From the NCBI GenBank assembly GCA_963920635.1, contig OY987305.1, forward strand, positions 25,506,876-25,570,875: a stretch of DNA of 64,000 nt. Reading direction: 5' to 3'. Positions 12,801-27,800 of this stretch are shown here, one piece after another. The notes below the pieces were generated by a model. The model did no database searches. It saw nothing but the letters and a program-made list of their open reading frames with translations, and had not been told where the DNA came from. Numbering within the stretch: the first letter of the stretch is position 1; each line of letters opens with the position of its first letter. This DNA is from Pseudeuparius sepicola (taxonomy: Eukaryota > Arthropoda > Insecta > Coleoptera > Anthribidae). The translations under genes and the position numbers were made by a program.

Positions 12801-15800
12801 ATTTGCCTCTAACGTTTTTGTGATTTTTTTTATTTCAGTCAAACATATCTTACACACAATATTATCAGATTAGTTATTAATTGCTTCTACAAAATTATTT
12901 TATATTTTAAGCCTTGCTGTTTGACACACCCTACATGTAAATCAAAGTTCGCTTTCAACGCGAGTAATTCTCTGACAATGACCTGCTAGAACCCTGGGAA
13001 AATGAAATGGATACGTCTGATTATCCTACTAAGAAACCGTTTTCCTGTTTATATTTATCTCAAGTTATGTTTCGGGGCCCCTAAATTTGATCATGTTTCC
13101 CCTCTCTATGCCAAATCAAAGTGGCATGGAGCATATGTGTTCGCTTGTTTGTAAAAATAAAAATTAATTAATCAGATAAACCCGAATATTTGTATGTTAA
13201 ACTGGTTAGGGAGAGCAATGTGCATGCCCAACCTACACGTTTCAATAATTTGTACTGTGTTCCTAGACACACAACCACAGTTTTAATAGGTCTTTTACCT
13301 ACAATGTGTGCTACAACTGCCTTCCGATTTCAGTTAAAGATTATGCAAGTTTCATTACTTTCAAATGGAAACTGAAATGCCATATTCGTTCTCTGTTACC
13401 ATAAAAATTGAGTGGATGTTCGGAGTGTAGTTTTATGAGTATGATCCTCTAATAATTTTTGTACCATGTTAGGCAATAATTTCTTGTTCTAGTTATAGAA
13501 TAAATGATCAGTTTCAATTCTTATTTCTAGTAGATATCACTAACTTAATCGTTTTCTACTCTTCAAGCCCTTTCATTTGATACCCATATTAAGAGGGTTG
13601 AAAAGAAACTGTAAATCGCCATCTCGGAGCAGCGGCCATATTGAATTTAGTGTGATATCACTAACTTTATTGTTTTCTACTCTTCAAGCCCTTTTTTTAA
13701 TATCCATATTAAGGGGGTTGAAAAGAAAATGTAATCCGCCATCTTGGAGCGGCGGTCATTTTGAATTTAGTGTGATATCACTAGTTTTATCGTTTTCTAC
13801 TCTTCAATCCCTTTAATTTTGATACCCATATTAAGGGAGTTAAAAAGAAATTATAATCAGCCATCTTGGAGCGGCAGCCATATTGAATTTAGTATGATCC
13901 CAACAAACACTGAACTTCTGGATTTTTAATGGGCCATTGCTGTAATTGATGGATTTGTGATGGGATTGGTTAGCCTTCAATGGCCCATTTCAGCTAGTGT
14001 TGGAATACTACCGATGTAAATATGATAAGAAAACACCTATGGGCCAATAATGGTTCTTTGCCATGCAACCATCAGCAAGGGATGTGCAAATATATTAATG
14101 ATGTGCCACTTTCGGTCCACTATAGGCAAAAGTCCACATTATTACCTGTACTTTTTATTTAAATTACCATGAATGGCAAAACCCGATGAGTTTACCGCGC
14201 TTGCGCTGTGTCGTTCATCATTTTTACTGCCGTGAGGCCGGCGTCGCTGGCGCCATATTGTGGTCGTGTGTTGCCATGTGTGCGTGCACGCCGAGTTCGT
14301 TCGGTCCATAGTGCATCAAATTGTGGTCAAAATATAAGCCGTACTATATCTGCATGTTGTGAGGAAGCGACTTATAGATGTGGATTATGGATTAGTGCAT
14401 TATGTGCTGGGGGCTATGCATACCTGATACCTGCAGGTTAAATCGAAGTTATGAGTCTCACACTGATCCCAACGTAATTTTATTCTTAATCAAACATCCA
14501 AAATATTTGTCGGTTTTTAAAGTTAATAGTTAATATCTAATAAATAATGATAATATAGATATCTCACCCCCGGAAAAAATTCTAGTTAAAATAAAAAATT
14601 AATGTAGGTATTTGATAATTTCAATAATAATTTATGTTCTTTCTCTTTTCAGGTAAACATCTGGTGTTTTATTACAATTTTGAATTTTTGTTCTTGTCTT
14701 TAATTTTTAAGTGATTTATTTTAAGTTTTTTTAGAATTTTGCATTTTTGTTCTTGTTTTCAATACATTAATTGTTTATTATTATTTGCCTTTGATTTAAA
14801 AATCATCATATAGGTAAGTCGGAAACCCGAAAATATGCCATTTGATGTGTACAAATTAAATGACCAGCAATATTTGAAGTATAAAAGACCTTTAATGGTC
14901 CACTATAATTATAACACACAACCTCTATTGATACTCCTATGGTGGACCATAAGTAAATTTGCACTGGCCATCCATGCTGGAAAAGTGACTGATGACCCAG
15001 TGATGGTTACCCAATACATTTTTACAAATGACCCATTTATCAGTGTTTGTTGGGATATCACTAACTTTATCGTTTTCTACTCTTCAAGCCCTTTCATTTG
15101 ATACCCATATTAAGAGGGTTGAAAAGAGAATATAATCCGTCATCCTGGAGAAATAAAAAAAATGACAAGAGGCACTTTTTGTTCCAAATTAAATGGGCTA
15201 TCCAAAAAAGGCAAAATTTTTGGTTTTGCACAGGGCCATACTACTTTTTTTCTACAATTATTTACAGTAACTATTTGTACGCTGGTGATCGGAACGGGGT
15301 CAAATTATTCCACAAAATGGCAACCGTCCAGTTTATAATGTGTACCAAATTTGGTTAGAATTCCTAAATGGGATCGAAAGAAATTAAAAAAATATGTTAT
15401 TTTTGGAAAATTTTCAACACGCTGTATATGGAGAACCAAGCTTTTTTGGGCTAATGTTTATTAAGCATATGTGCTTATTTTAGCGAGTTCTACCTTGTGT
15501 TTTCGGCTCTGCCTTTAGATGTGACTCACCCTGTATACATACTAACAGGGCAAGTTAAATAAAAGCTGGTAAAAAGTATTCAATATCTGGAAGAGAGGGC
15601 ACCACTAAGACTATATATGTCACTGCGAACCGGCGTGTTCTAGTTATAAATTTTACCTGACTCCTGCACTGAAATTGTAAGTTCGGCGCGAATTGTAAAT
15701 TTTTCGTATATTTTCAACCTACTTTCAATGTACGGTAATGGATTTGGAACTTATACCGTTCAGTACGGTAATTACCATACACTTGGCCACCCTGCAACAG

Positions 15801-18800
15801 GATTAGGACCACAGAACAATAAAGTTAGAACCTAGCATAAAAGCCAAACGCCGTCCCGTATCTCTCAATACACAGTTGTTCGAAGTCAGCATTTAAAGCG
15901 AGGAAAAAGTCAAAATTTAGTTAAACTTCGTGAAAAAAGTCGAAATTTAGTTAAACTTCGAGAAAAAAGTCGAAATTTAGTCAAACTTCGAGAAAAAAGT
16001 TGAAATTTAGACAAAATTCGAGAAAAAAGTCGAAATTTAGTCAAACTTCGACAAAAAAGTCGAAATTTAGTTAAACTTCGAGAGAAAAGTCAAAATTTAG
16101 TTAAACTCCGGGAAAAAAGTCCAAATTTAGTTAAATTTCGAGAAAAAAGTCGAAATTTAAAATAAATCACCACTGTGGCCCTTATACGCCTTCGTAGAAT
16201 CGACCTCCACCACTATGGTAACCAAGACCCAAGATCCGTAAAGTAATAAGATTGCCTCATTACGAAAGAGCATTTCTGTTGAAGTCATGAGAATGCTGAC
16301 AATAATTAGGAATATAATATAATAAAAGGAAGACATATGGGAGAATGCCAACCATATTATCTAACAGGATTCCTGTGACATCAGCATCTCTCTCTCTCTC
16401 TCTCTCTCTCTATACGACAGTAGGTAACCTTTATACTTTATGGGCCTTGTAAAATGATTAATAAAACATTTGCGTGAGTTAAAAGATGAGAGGTTTATGT
16501 GGGGTTGTATTTTGAATTAAGCCACTGATTAGAAAAAATTTCTCGATATCTAAGGTATTATTTATATTTATTGTTACATTTAGTAGGTAATTATACTAAA
16601 TTAATAGCCGCATCTCTCCAGGTTGACTTTAAAAGCACAAAACCTTATTAATTTTTTTCTTTTTGTCACTTCCTGTATCTCCTGGGCACCTCGGCATCGG
16701 AATTAATCTTTTTCAATGTTATTGCCATCCCAAAAGTTATTTCAAAAATTGTTTGCAAAATAATTGAAAATAAAAATCTTGCCTTTTTAAGTCAACCTCT
16801 ATAAGTGGGTGCTTAGATTTAAAAACACTTACCCCCCTGGAAGTATGAAGATCTATGGAAAGCAACATAAATGCTCCAAAATATCGAGGATGGAGAATCA
16901 CATAATATTGAATATTTCCATCAGGGGAAAAAAATGTTCTATTCTGATCTGTATACTTAGTAAGCAATTGTTTAGAAAGTCCTTGGTACCAACTCAAAGG
17001 GTGATTCAAGAGTGAACCTATGTCTGGGTGAAGCTGACATAAATGTGTCAACTTTGCTAAGTCTTTCAATTCTATAAACTCTTCGTAAGTTAAATTGTTT
17101 GATTCTTGAGGTATAATCAGTCTATTCCACAGAAGATTTGTCCGACAATGGACCATTCCTAAAAGGAAGATATCATTAGGTACTTGATCTTGAATATCTA
17201 AACGAATTGAAAACATTTAAACAGTACATGTGAAGCTTACAGTTTGATTGAAGTTTTTATTGTATGCAAAAAATATTTTAAATAGTACATTTTTTAATCT
17301 ATTTGCACTAGGTATAAGTATACAAAATAACTTATTTCAACAGGCACGGATATATTATTATCCAAGATTTTTTCAATCCAGCATTTCAATAAATAAAACC
17401 ATATAAAAAGAGCTAAATATGCTTGGTTCTGTCAATCACTCATATTGCTATGAAATAGCATTACTAAACGGAAAATAAAGATTTTCCGATTAGTAATGCA
17501 GAAAATAAAAATTTTCCGTTTAGTAATGCTATTTCATAACGGCTTGGAATTGAGTAGAATGAGTGGGCGCTACAGGGGATCCAAAAGTGTTAGACAGAGA
17601 AAAATGCACATCATTGGCATTGATTGGGACCAAAGAAATCTGTCTCATTTGGCGCATATGACACGTGGTACGCATATTCCGAACTGACATTTCTAAAGAT
17701 GTCTGGCAAGCAATGTGTAAGAATATATCCTTAATGAGAAATCAAATAAATAGAAAAGAGATATAAATGCGACGCTACCACTACTTATACAGGGTGTTTC
17801 TAAATTATGGTGTCAACGTAATATGACAGATAGAAAATGTCATTTTGAACAAAAAGTTTCTTATAAACATGGGTCCTAAAATGCACAATAAGAAAGTTAC
17901 AGGGTGATGAAAATATAATTTGAAAAACATCTTTATCGCAATAACTTCTACAGAAGTTATGCAATTTAAATGAAACTTGGTGCAATTCTTTAGTAACTGA
18001 AGTGCAAGAATTTTGTGTAAATACGATTTATTCCTATCAACCAGAGGCGGAGGTGCGGGGTAGCACAATGGGTTTTCTTCTCATAACTTTTTTGGGCTTG
18101 GGCTAGCAGGTTCATCATTCTAGTGCATCTTTTTATTTTGCAACAAAAATGTACTCTTGTTTCATAACGATAAAATTAACTGTTTGCGTTGAAATCGGCA
18201 AAATGTGCTCCAAAACACCTGGTAACTCCAAAATTCGAAAAATGATTAATAAAGGTATATCAAAATAGTTATTTATGTACCAAGGTACTGAAGTTCAACT
18301 TTTTATGACTCATGTGGAATTTAGTTGCCGAGGCCTCTGGCCGAGGCAAATAAACCACGAGTCATAAAAATAACTTTAGTGCCGAGGTACATACTATATT
18401 TTTTTTGAAATCGGAAAAAAATGTTTTATTAGGCAAGAAAATAATAATAAGGGATCACACGTCCATGAACCGACTACGCGCGTCGTTGCTTGACTTTGAC
18501 AATCACTATACCTAGGTCAAGTATGACAAAGACACGGTGGCTTCGAACAGAAAAACCAAACTGCTGCTTGTTGCGCAGCCTCCATAATAAATCTATTGAT
18601 ATTCAAACCTACTAAGATATTTATACTGATAGGTTTATAGGATAGGTAACAATTTCACAATGTGTACGAATAGTTAAATGGGCCTTTATTGGCCGGGTTT
18701 TGAATTTTACTGCCGATTTCAATTTGATTTGAAATCGGCAGTGAAGTGTCCCAAAATCGTCATTAAAAGTAGGCCTTGGCGAGATGTAAACATCAAACGT

Positions 18801-21800
18801 CAGACGCTGAGCCATCGCCCGTCAAAAATAAGCAAATATTCATACTTGTCATACTTGACCTAGGTAGAGCGATCGTCAAAGTCAAGCAACGTTGCGTGTA
18901 GTCGGTTCATGGACGGGTAATCCCTTATTATTATTTTCTTGCCTAATGAAACATTTTTCTCTGATTTCAAAAAATATATAATATGTACCTCGGCACTGAA
19001 GTTCTTTTTATGACTCGTGGTTTATTTGCCTCGACCAGAGGCCTCGGCAACTAAATTCCACATGAGTCATAAAAAGTTGAACTTCAGTGCCTTGGTACAC
19101 AAATAACTATTTATTGCTCTTCAAATAGAGGTGATCAACCTTGACTTGAAAAAATGCTGCTAACTCCGGTTTGGATTAACCGAATTGGTCGAATTTGGGC
19201 TTGTTCAATCAAATGATTGTCCAGTAAGGTCATTTCGAATTTCGTGGTCACCACTAGAGGGCGCAATTTGAAAAATTTCCCTTTTATTACAATTTTCTCC
19301 GAAATTTTAAATGCAATGACATATTTATTCTGTTATAAATCGAAAAGTAGATTAAATTTACATTAAAAAATACCCAAGGTTCAAATGGATATCTTCATTA
19401 GTTTTGGAGTTATCGCCAAAAGATTAATTATTAACATGTCATTTGAAAGAAGAAGGTAGGCATTTGTTGTCAAAGATTTCAGTGGTCAAGCATGCCATGA
19501 AATAAATAAAAATCTGCTTGGGCTTTTTGTAAATTTCTACTTTTCTCACTTTTTATTCCGTTAAATGTATTTATAATTTACTCACCTTACCTGTCGTATC
19601 AATATGAAATTATCTCAGAAATCATCTAGTAAGCCATGAAACAAAATCGTTTAGTACCTGACAGCGTATTCATGTTCGGCAAGTGGAACATGTTCAAAAC
19701 ATTGAAAAAAAACAAGGCAAGCATATCGTAAGCCTGGGCATTCGTATAAGGCATTTTTTTAATAAATGCAACACACAATTTTATCTCAAAATTACAAAAA
19801 TCCAAGATTGGACACAATAATTATTAAAGCTGATTCATATGATGTTTACCTTTTTGCTTCCCTAGGAACCAAATGATTTTGTTTCATGTGTGATGATTCC
19901 ATAGGAGCCCCAGGAAATTCTTATAACATTTTTAAATTCAAGTCACTATATTGGAGCCCTGGCTTCAATCAAATGAATGGATTCTTTGTAATTTCTTAAT
20001 GGTGTTAATATAAACATATCCGGGCCTCACAGGTGGCCTAAATTCGTGGAAAAACGAGCGAGCTCTCACGCTATAATCACACCACCAAGGTTCGCGGAAA
20101 TCCAACTGCCCTGACCATATAAGGTAATCCTGAAATATCGAGTTGAGAAATTGAATGCGAAAATCGTGGGGGATTGGGTATAAATACAGGGACACATTTG
20201 CATATGAGATCAGTTCCGAACCAACGATCGGCCGCTGAAAGCTCTGCCAGAAAACTACGAGATCCAAGTACTACATAAAAAAAAACCTGCTTGCTGAGTG
20301 TTGGACTGACCAAAAAGTAAGAATTTTGTTTTGTTTGTTCTGTTGATAATTAATCTGCCTTTTGATTACTAGCGACAGTAGAAAATGTTCCTTTGTGTTT
20401 ATTTTTAATATTAGTAATTTTTAGAGAATATTGAGTTTGGAATTTTATTTAAATTTAAAACATTTTTACTAAATTTGATTTCGGAAGATTTGTGTCTTTT
20501 TAACTTGTCTAATTTTGTATGCTACAATCTTGAGTAATTAGTTATGCCTATTAATATACCGAGTATTTAATAATAATTGTTCACAGTCTAGAAAACTTTG
20601 TTCACTTTTGTGTAACTATTGTCATTCGTTATTGTGCTATATTTTAGTTAAAGATTATTTCACTTGTGCTTTTGAAATTTTGACTGTTTATTGGAGAGGG
20701 TTAGATTTCTGATGTCTTGTGTACTGCACAGAGTGCGGCATATAATTATCATTTCCAAAGATCTGATTATTGTCAAGGTAGATTCTTATATTGAAATCTA
20801 GTTTCATTTTATTGGTACTAACCTTGTTAAATTTACTCATTTGTTTACTCTCAATAAACTTGTTGAACTACACCATGTGTCTCCATTACATCCTTAGACT
20901 CACACAAAAGAAAATCTTGTAGACCACCCTGTATATTACCGCTCGCCAACTAACATCTAACAGGGTAGAGCCACTACACGTGGCTTACTAGATGATTTCC
21001 GAGATAATTTCGTATCAATACAACATGTAAGGTAAGTAAATTAGAAATACGGTTAACAAAATAAAGTGACAAAAATAGCAATTTATGAAAAGCCCAAGCA
21101 GATTTTTATTTATTTCATGGCATGCTTGACCACAGAAATCTTTGACAACAAATGCCTACCTTCTTTCAAATAACATGTTAATAATTATTCTTTTGGCGAT
21201 AACTCCGAAACTAATGAATATATCGATTTGAACCTTGGGTATTTTTTATTGCACATTTAATCTACTTTTCGATTACAACAGAATAAATATGTCATTGCAT
21301 TTAAAATTCCGGAGAACATAGTAATAAAAATTCGAAATGACCTTACTGGACAATCATTTTATAGAAGAAGGAACGCTCTCTTCAACAAGCCCAAATTCGA
21401 CCAATTCGGTTAAGCCAAACCGGAGTTAGCAGCATTTTTAAGTCAAGGTTTATGCGCCCGTTTCACCTCTATTTGAAGAGCTAGAGCAAAAAATTCTTAA
21501 CGAAAATTGTTCAGAATTTGCTGAAGTGTGCAATAAAATTATTTATTAGTAATTTTTTTGAGAAAACTCATTTTTCAAAATTACTGTTTCGAATACGCCC
21601 CCTAGCGGCCAACCTTAAAAATAATTTCCAGCGATTTTTCATGACCACATTACTTAAGAAGATTTTTTTCCCAAAGCTCCAGGACTAGTAATTCCTGAGA
21701 TATTGTACCTCTTCACCCTTAATGAAACCCCCTGTATATAGCGGGGGATTTTAATATCCACATGCAATATAACAACAGTAACAGGTTGAAATTATTATCA

Positions 21801-24800
21801 CTTTTCAATTCATATGATTTAGTGCATACAATAAATAGTCTTACAAGAATCACAGATTAACCAGGCAGATGCGAAAGTAAGCGGCAAACAGCAATACAAG
21901 GTTGATTTAGCAGACGTATGTTGCCCGCACCAATGCATTTATAAATTCGGGCTGTTTTATGAAAAAGATTGGGCGCACCAATAGATTTTACAAATTTGTA
22001 TGATTTCATGTACCTATTTAATTATTGATTAATACAAAACAGTCGAAGCTTAAAATATTATAGTATTATTTTTAAGTGGTTTACAACAACAAAAGAGAAT
22101 ATTGGCTACACAATTATTGCTAAACTACATACTTTTTCACTGAATTATTATGAATGTCTGAAACAATTAAAATATGTAATAGATCAGGAATTCAAAACGA
22201 AAACGAAGTATTCAAAAAAAGTTATAGGTATCAGCTGATCTTACAAGTGGCTTGATATATATTTATTCTTCGATTAGTTTTTCAGTTTTTGTGGAACTCT
22301 TTAGATTGCGATTTGCATATTTTAAGGTATAAAATATCCTTTATTATGTAACAAATAAATTAATTACATATATCGTACTTTAGGAAAGTGTGCACATGTA
22401 TGAATGAAAATATTTTGCTCATTTCGTTAAAAAAAATCGAAATTCCTTCACTACCCGAAACATCATCAAACAGGGTGGACCCAGATAGACTATAGACTAT
22501 ATGATAGGTGTAAAAGACAAAAAAGTCGAGTTGAAAGTTTACCTTTGGAGGATCAGCCTTGCTTGATTAGAAACTAATTTGCACCATCTTTTTATATTTT
22601 AAAAATAAGCAGGCCTTGACAGGGGCAATTTATTCATTTTCAGTTCAGGTAAACTACCTTTTCCTTAAGAGATATCGAAAAATTTGATTAGAAAAAATTG
22701 TTGAGAATGCAAATCTAAGTCCCCAAATTTTAAAACAACCGGCAGACTTTTTTTTTCAAATTTAAACTTGATTTTGGAAAAAATCAAAGTATGCCAATTG
22801 TTTTAAAATTTAGTACAGGGCCTTAATTTGCATTCTGAACAATTTTTTCTAATAAAATTTTTCGATATATCTTAAGGAAAAGGTAGTATACCTGAACTTA
22901 AAATGAATAAATTGCCCCTGGCAAGGCCTGCTTGATTATAGAAATATACAAATACGGTGCAAATTAGTTTCTAATCAAGCAAGGCTGATCCCTCAAAGCT
23001 CAAGTTTCAATGCGAAAGTTTTTTGTCTTTACACCTATCATATAGTCTATCTGGGTTCACCCTGTATGTGAAGGTGGTGCCTCTTATTATTCTTCACTCA
23101 ACGATATAAGCTAGAGTCTCAGTGACATCACAAAGTTTCTTCAGGTTATAGGAAGTTTTGTATGATTGCTTTCAGGGGGTCTCAAAAAATTATGATTAGT
23201 GTTAAGTTGTTTTCGTTGTAAATGGAAATTAATTTTTTGGAAATGAAAACGAAATAGGAACAATGGACAACTAATAAGTTGCAAATTGACAATTGTCTGA
23301 ATAGAACACAGGAGATGTTGTGCAAATAGGCGGAGCATTGCGATGACATAAATTAGTATCGGAACGTTATAAATAAAGGGGAATGTTTTTATGGCATACC
23401 AGGTAAATAAGCATAATCAGTTGAAAAAATTCATTCCAAGCAAGATTCGAACTCGGGACTCTTACTGGGGCTGTAGGTGCAACAAAAACCTCCCTCTTTA
23501 TGTACAATTACAGGTACAAAAATCCATCCTTATTTGTTTATATGGTTTTGAACCAGAAAGTTAAGGGTGTAAGTAATTTTTTAATTTTGTTAGTCCTAGA
23601 AATGGAACTTGAAGTGAAATTGAAATATTAAATTTTCCTCGATTTCATATTTCTTAAAAATCAGTAGATTGCGCATTAAAAACATGATATCAGTATTCAC
23701 ATTTCAAAATCATGTGATTTCATGATAAATTAATGTTGTCGGCAATGCTGTTTCAAATGAGATTTTGCATCTACTGGTGGCTAGGCGAGATCTATTAAAT
23801 ATTGCAAAGTATTTAGCTGATTTAGCAGGGATTTCGCGAATTTCGCTGAAATTGCGATGATTGCGGCCAAAAATGTACCATTATAGAGTGGTTGCCCCTA
23901 AACTTTCTGAATCCAAAAACAGTTTTCTATTATTCAAACAATTTTTACGAAAACGACACAAATCCTTTTTAGCCCATTTTCACAAAAACAACATAAATCA
24001 TTTTCCGTTTGGGAAGTCATTAATGTGTACCTCAATTATTCGTTCAATGCTCTATCTTCTTACACTTATTTTCCTCATTTCCACATCTTTCACAATCTGT
24101 TTCTCAATTTACATGTAATTAGCTCGCTAGTAAACATAAGAAGGATCAGCCATGTGGGTGTGATTCACGACATGAGTGAGCAAAATGTTACTTGGTTCTG
24201 TTGGTCTATGAGAATGTGGTTTATAAAAGAAAATAAGCTATTTATTTCTCAATTATCTCACTGGTAGCAAATTTAAAGAGCTATGTAATTTTCTTTGCAT
24301 CAAAGGACAATAGGCTTTTTTACTTTTAGTTCTAGTTTTTACACCCATTTACTGATCTCACTTTTATTGGCACAGTTAGGAATTTTATGCCCTTTAAAAT
24401 GATGTGTTACTCGATGGAGGTGCAATTTGAAATTTCAATGTGAAGGTATTTGGTGATGGGGTGACAAGGTGAATGCTAAAATTAATCCAAATTTGCAGTT
24501 GAACTCCCCTTGTTATGTAAAGTGACATGTTTTTTAACATTATTTGTTCCTCAAATACAAATGTTTAATTAAGTTCCTTATGAAATGAAAGCCATTCTAG
24601 TTCATAAACCGGTCAACTAATTTCAAGGTTCCTGGCAAGGTTAGATGCCATTTTAAATATGAAGGTGAGGTTGGTGGGGGCAAAGGGATGAATGCTACAA
24701 TTAAACCAAAAAATATTCAAAAGCAAGAGATCATTAAAGTGTTTAATTATGAATTGAAAGCACTGTAAATCAAACACAACATACCTTTAGCAACAATCTC

Positions 24801-27800
24801 TCGAATATTTTTCTGTGTTGTATGGGCTTTATCCAAAATAATTTGTTGCATGAGCTGTTCATGAGATGAGTAGTATCCCAAATAGTTGACTGATTCAATA
24901 TTAATTTCAATGTGAGGCAAGCTTGCAGTATGGCTGCTATGGTTTGAATATTCACCGCTTTTAGAAAATGAAGAATTGCTCCCATATTCATCAGAACTCT
25001 GTAACTCAATTTTTTGATAATGCTCTGTTTTTGAATTATTATCATCAAATTCTCTTGAAATTCTTCTGCTCAAAGTTTTGTTTCCTTGTGATACCATGCG
25101 AAATTTGCCAAGCTTTTGTTCAATTTCAGTTTTAGGGTGCTGTTCCCTAAAATATTGGATCAGTTCAGTAGCCCAATTGCAATGAAAAACTTACTTTGAT
25201 GTCAAAATCAGGTAGTATTTCAAATGGAGGACGTTATCCATTGGGCAGTATGGTACACACATATTATAAATCACAAGAGTAATATCAAAATCATCTGTAT
25301 AGTGCCTGTCTTGAGAATCTTTATAAGAAACTTGTGAAGTGGTTGTCACTCGTACAAGAATAAATTCTTTTTCTCCATCGTATGCATCCATTTCTAAGAC
25401 CTTAAAACTGTATTGACTGACATTTGACAATAAATAATCAAACAGTTGTCTTCCTTCAGTCACTAAGTCTGTAATTGTAATTGAGTCTAAAAACAAAATA
25501 ATATTAAGAAGAAATTGATGTTGCAACTTGTTGGAGTTTACCCGTGTGAACCAAATTTCTAGCGAAATTAGGTGCTTTAGTGTAATACTTCAAAAAATCG
25601 TCCAAAAATTGATGCACATTGTATTTATCGCACAACTTGTTTGTAAGGTGAGTACCAGATACATAGTTATAAATACTTCTTAAATGAAAATCATAAGTAA
25701 AGGAATGCAGGTGCATCAGAATTTTCACTCGATCACATTCATCAAGAAAACTTAAGGTAAACTGAAACAAACTAAGGCATTAAATCAAATTATACAGGGT
25801 GTTTTAGAAAAACTTCCCGTAAATGCATGGGACGGTAGAGTTTACAAAAATAATAAGATTTTTTCATATAAACTATGGGCTTTTCTTCTTTTGTTTTGGA
25901 GATACAGGGCGTAAAATTTCATTTTTAAAAAACGAAATTTTGCTGTAGCTTCTTTGCAGTTAAAGATATTTCGTTAAAATTTGGTACTGGGGGGGGGTTT
26001 CAGAGGATGCCGAATAAGATAGATTAGTTAGTTTTGGAATATGCGATAGAGGGCGCTGGGCGCGCGACTTTTCAGTGATTCTTTTAGGCTTAACTTTTTG
26101 AGAATAATTTTTTTGTTTTATTTGCACATTTTCCTGGCATTTAAATGAACATAAGCGATTAAATTTTTCAAAAATTCAACAATTTACTTATTACTGAATT
26201 TGTCAAATAAACAATGAATCTTCAAATAATAAAAATAATTCGAATTTTATAACAGGTGCTCAAATTGTCTCCTATTTTCACATATGCAAAAGTTGATCTG
26301 CTTTTGTAACAACATTGTTGGTTCCAAAGGTAATGGATCATTTAACAGCTTGTTAAAAGTATTTACTATTCGTTGTCTGAAGGTCACCTAATGTTTTTAC
26401 TTCCAGAAAATCTACTTTGTGTTTTCCATAGCTCCATAAAACAAAATCCAGCCGCTTAAGATCAGGGGATCTTGCAGGCCAATGAATAGGAGCATCCGCT
26501 CCGCGAAAAATCCATTGTCCGGGAAAGTTTTCTGTTAACCATAAATGCACGGATCTTATATAATGAGGTGGAGTGCCATCTTGTATGCAAAAAATCTTCC
26601 ATAGCATCAAGTGGTATATTTTCTTGAATAATATCCATCAAATTTTCTATTAAAAATTCTATATAAAGCAATAAATGTGTTTTTCTTGAAAATGGTGAGA
26701 GTACTTCATTTGTTTGGAATGAAATTGTAAAACAGGAAAATGTGCAAACAAAACCAACAAATTATTCTCAAAAAAGTTAAGCCCAAAAGAATCGCCGAAA
26801 AATTGTGCACCCAGCACCCTCTACTGCATATTCAAAAAGTAACTAAGCCATCTTATTCGGCATCCTCTGAAACCCCCGAGTGCCAAATTTCAACAAAATA
26901 TCTTTAACTGCACAGGAGCTATAGCAAAATTGCGTTTTTTTTTAATAAAATTTAACGCTCTGTATCTCTGAATCGATAGAAGATAGGTGTCCATAGTTTA
27001 TATGAAAAAATCTGATTATTTTTGTAAAATCTACCATCCCCTGCAGTTAAGGGAGGTCTTTCTGAAACACCCTGAATAAACACACTCTACTTACTCTGTT
27101 CACAGATGCCCTAGAGCTGATTATTTGTAATCGACTACATTCAATAGCATGTAATTTTGACACAAAAAATGGCTCACTAAATTCGACTGTAAATATGAGT
27201 ATTCCTCCAAGAATAGTCTTTTGGATATAAAATACTGAATTATATGAAGATTTATCTTTCTCCCAGGCTCCTATTTCTGCATGTGGACTGTCAATTGTTA
27301 GGGGTATAAATCCCAGAGTTTGTAAATAATATCTGTATTCTGTGAAAAAATCATAACACAAATCGGTATGCCAATCTTCTTCTCCATTACTTAGGAACTT
27401 ATCAGCAATATGAGTAGCTTGCGATGGATATAAAGAGTGATCTCTAGTAGCTGCTGATTTTAATCTCCACCTTGGCAAAAACAACAAAGGAGTGTGGCAG
27501 TAATGTAAAATTCTTGAATTTTGCATCAAAAGGTTGATTTGTGGTGCCGTTGTTGTACTTGTTCGTGATTGATACATTGAATGTAGTTTTTTCATCTCTT
27601 CTCTGAACTTCTTCTCTAGAGATCTCATCTCTTTCATTTCTATCGTGAATATTATGACAGGATCATTTGATGTGTAGCGCGTGTTGCGAAAACTGTCCCT
27701 AAATGCTTCTAAGACTGAGAGTAGATTAAAAGTTGGTTGATTTGTTCTTTTGTTCAAATGATCCTTTGGAAAACTTGACATACACTCTAAGTTCCCAATC

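Larger units (their letters stand above)
19112..21734 (-). mobile_element. Mariner-type element with about 500-bp TIRs, carrying a solo LTR
   Basis: Arms at 19112-19636 and about 20975-21734 are inverse complements (for example TTAATTATTAACATGTCATT against AACATGTTAATAATTATTCT). The right end is CCCCCTG then TA. The left outer end is missing, cut where the fold-back element sits. On the minus strand near 19750 MPYTNAQAYDMLALFF matches the DUF4817-type transposase N-terminus. The rest of the transposase is lost. Confidence 0.7.
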
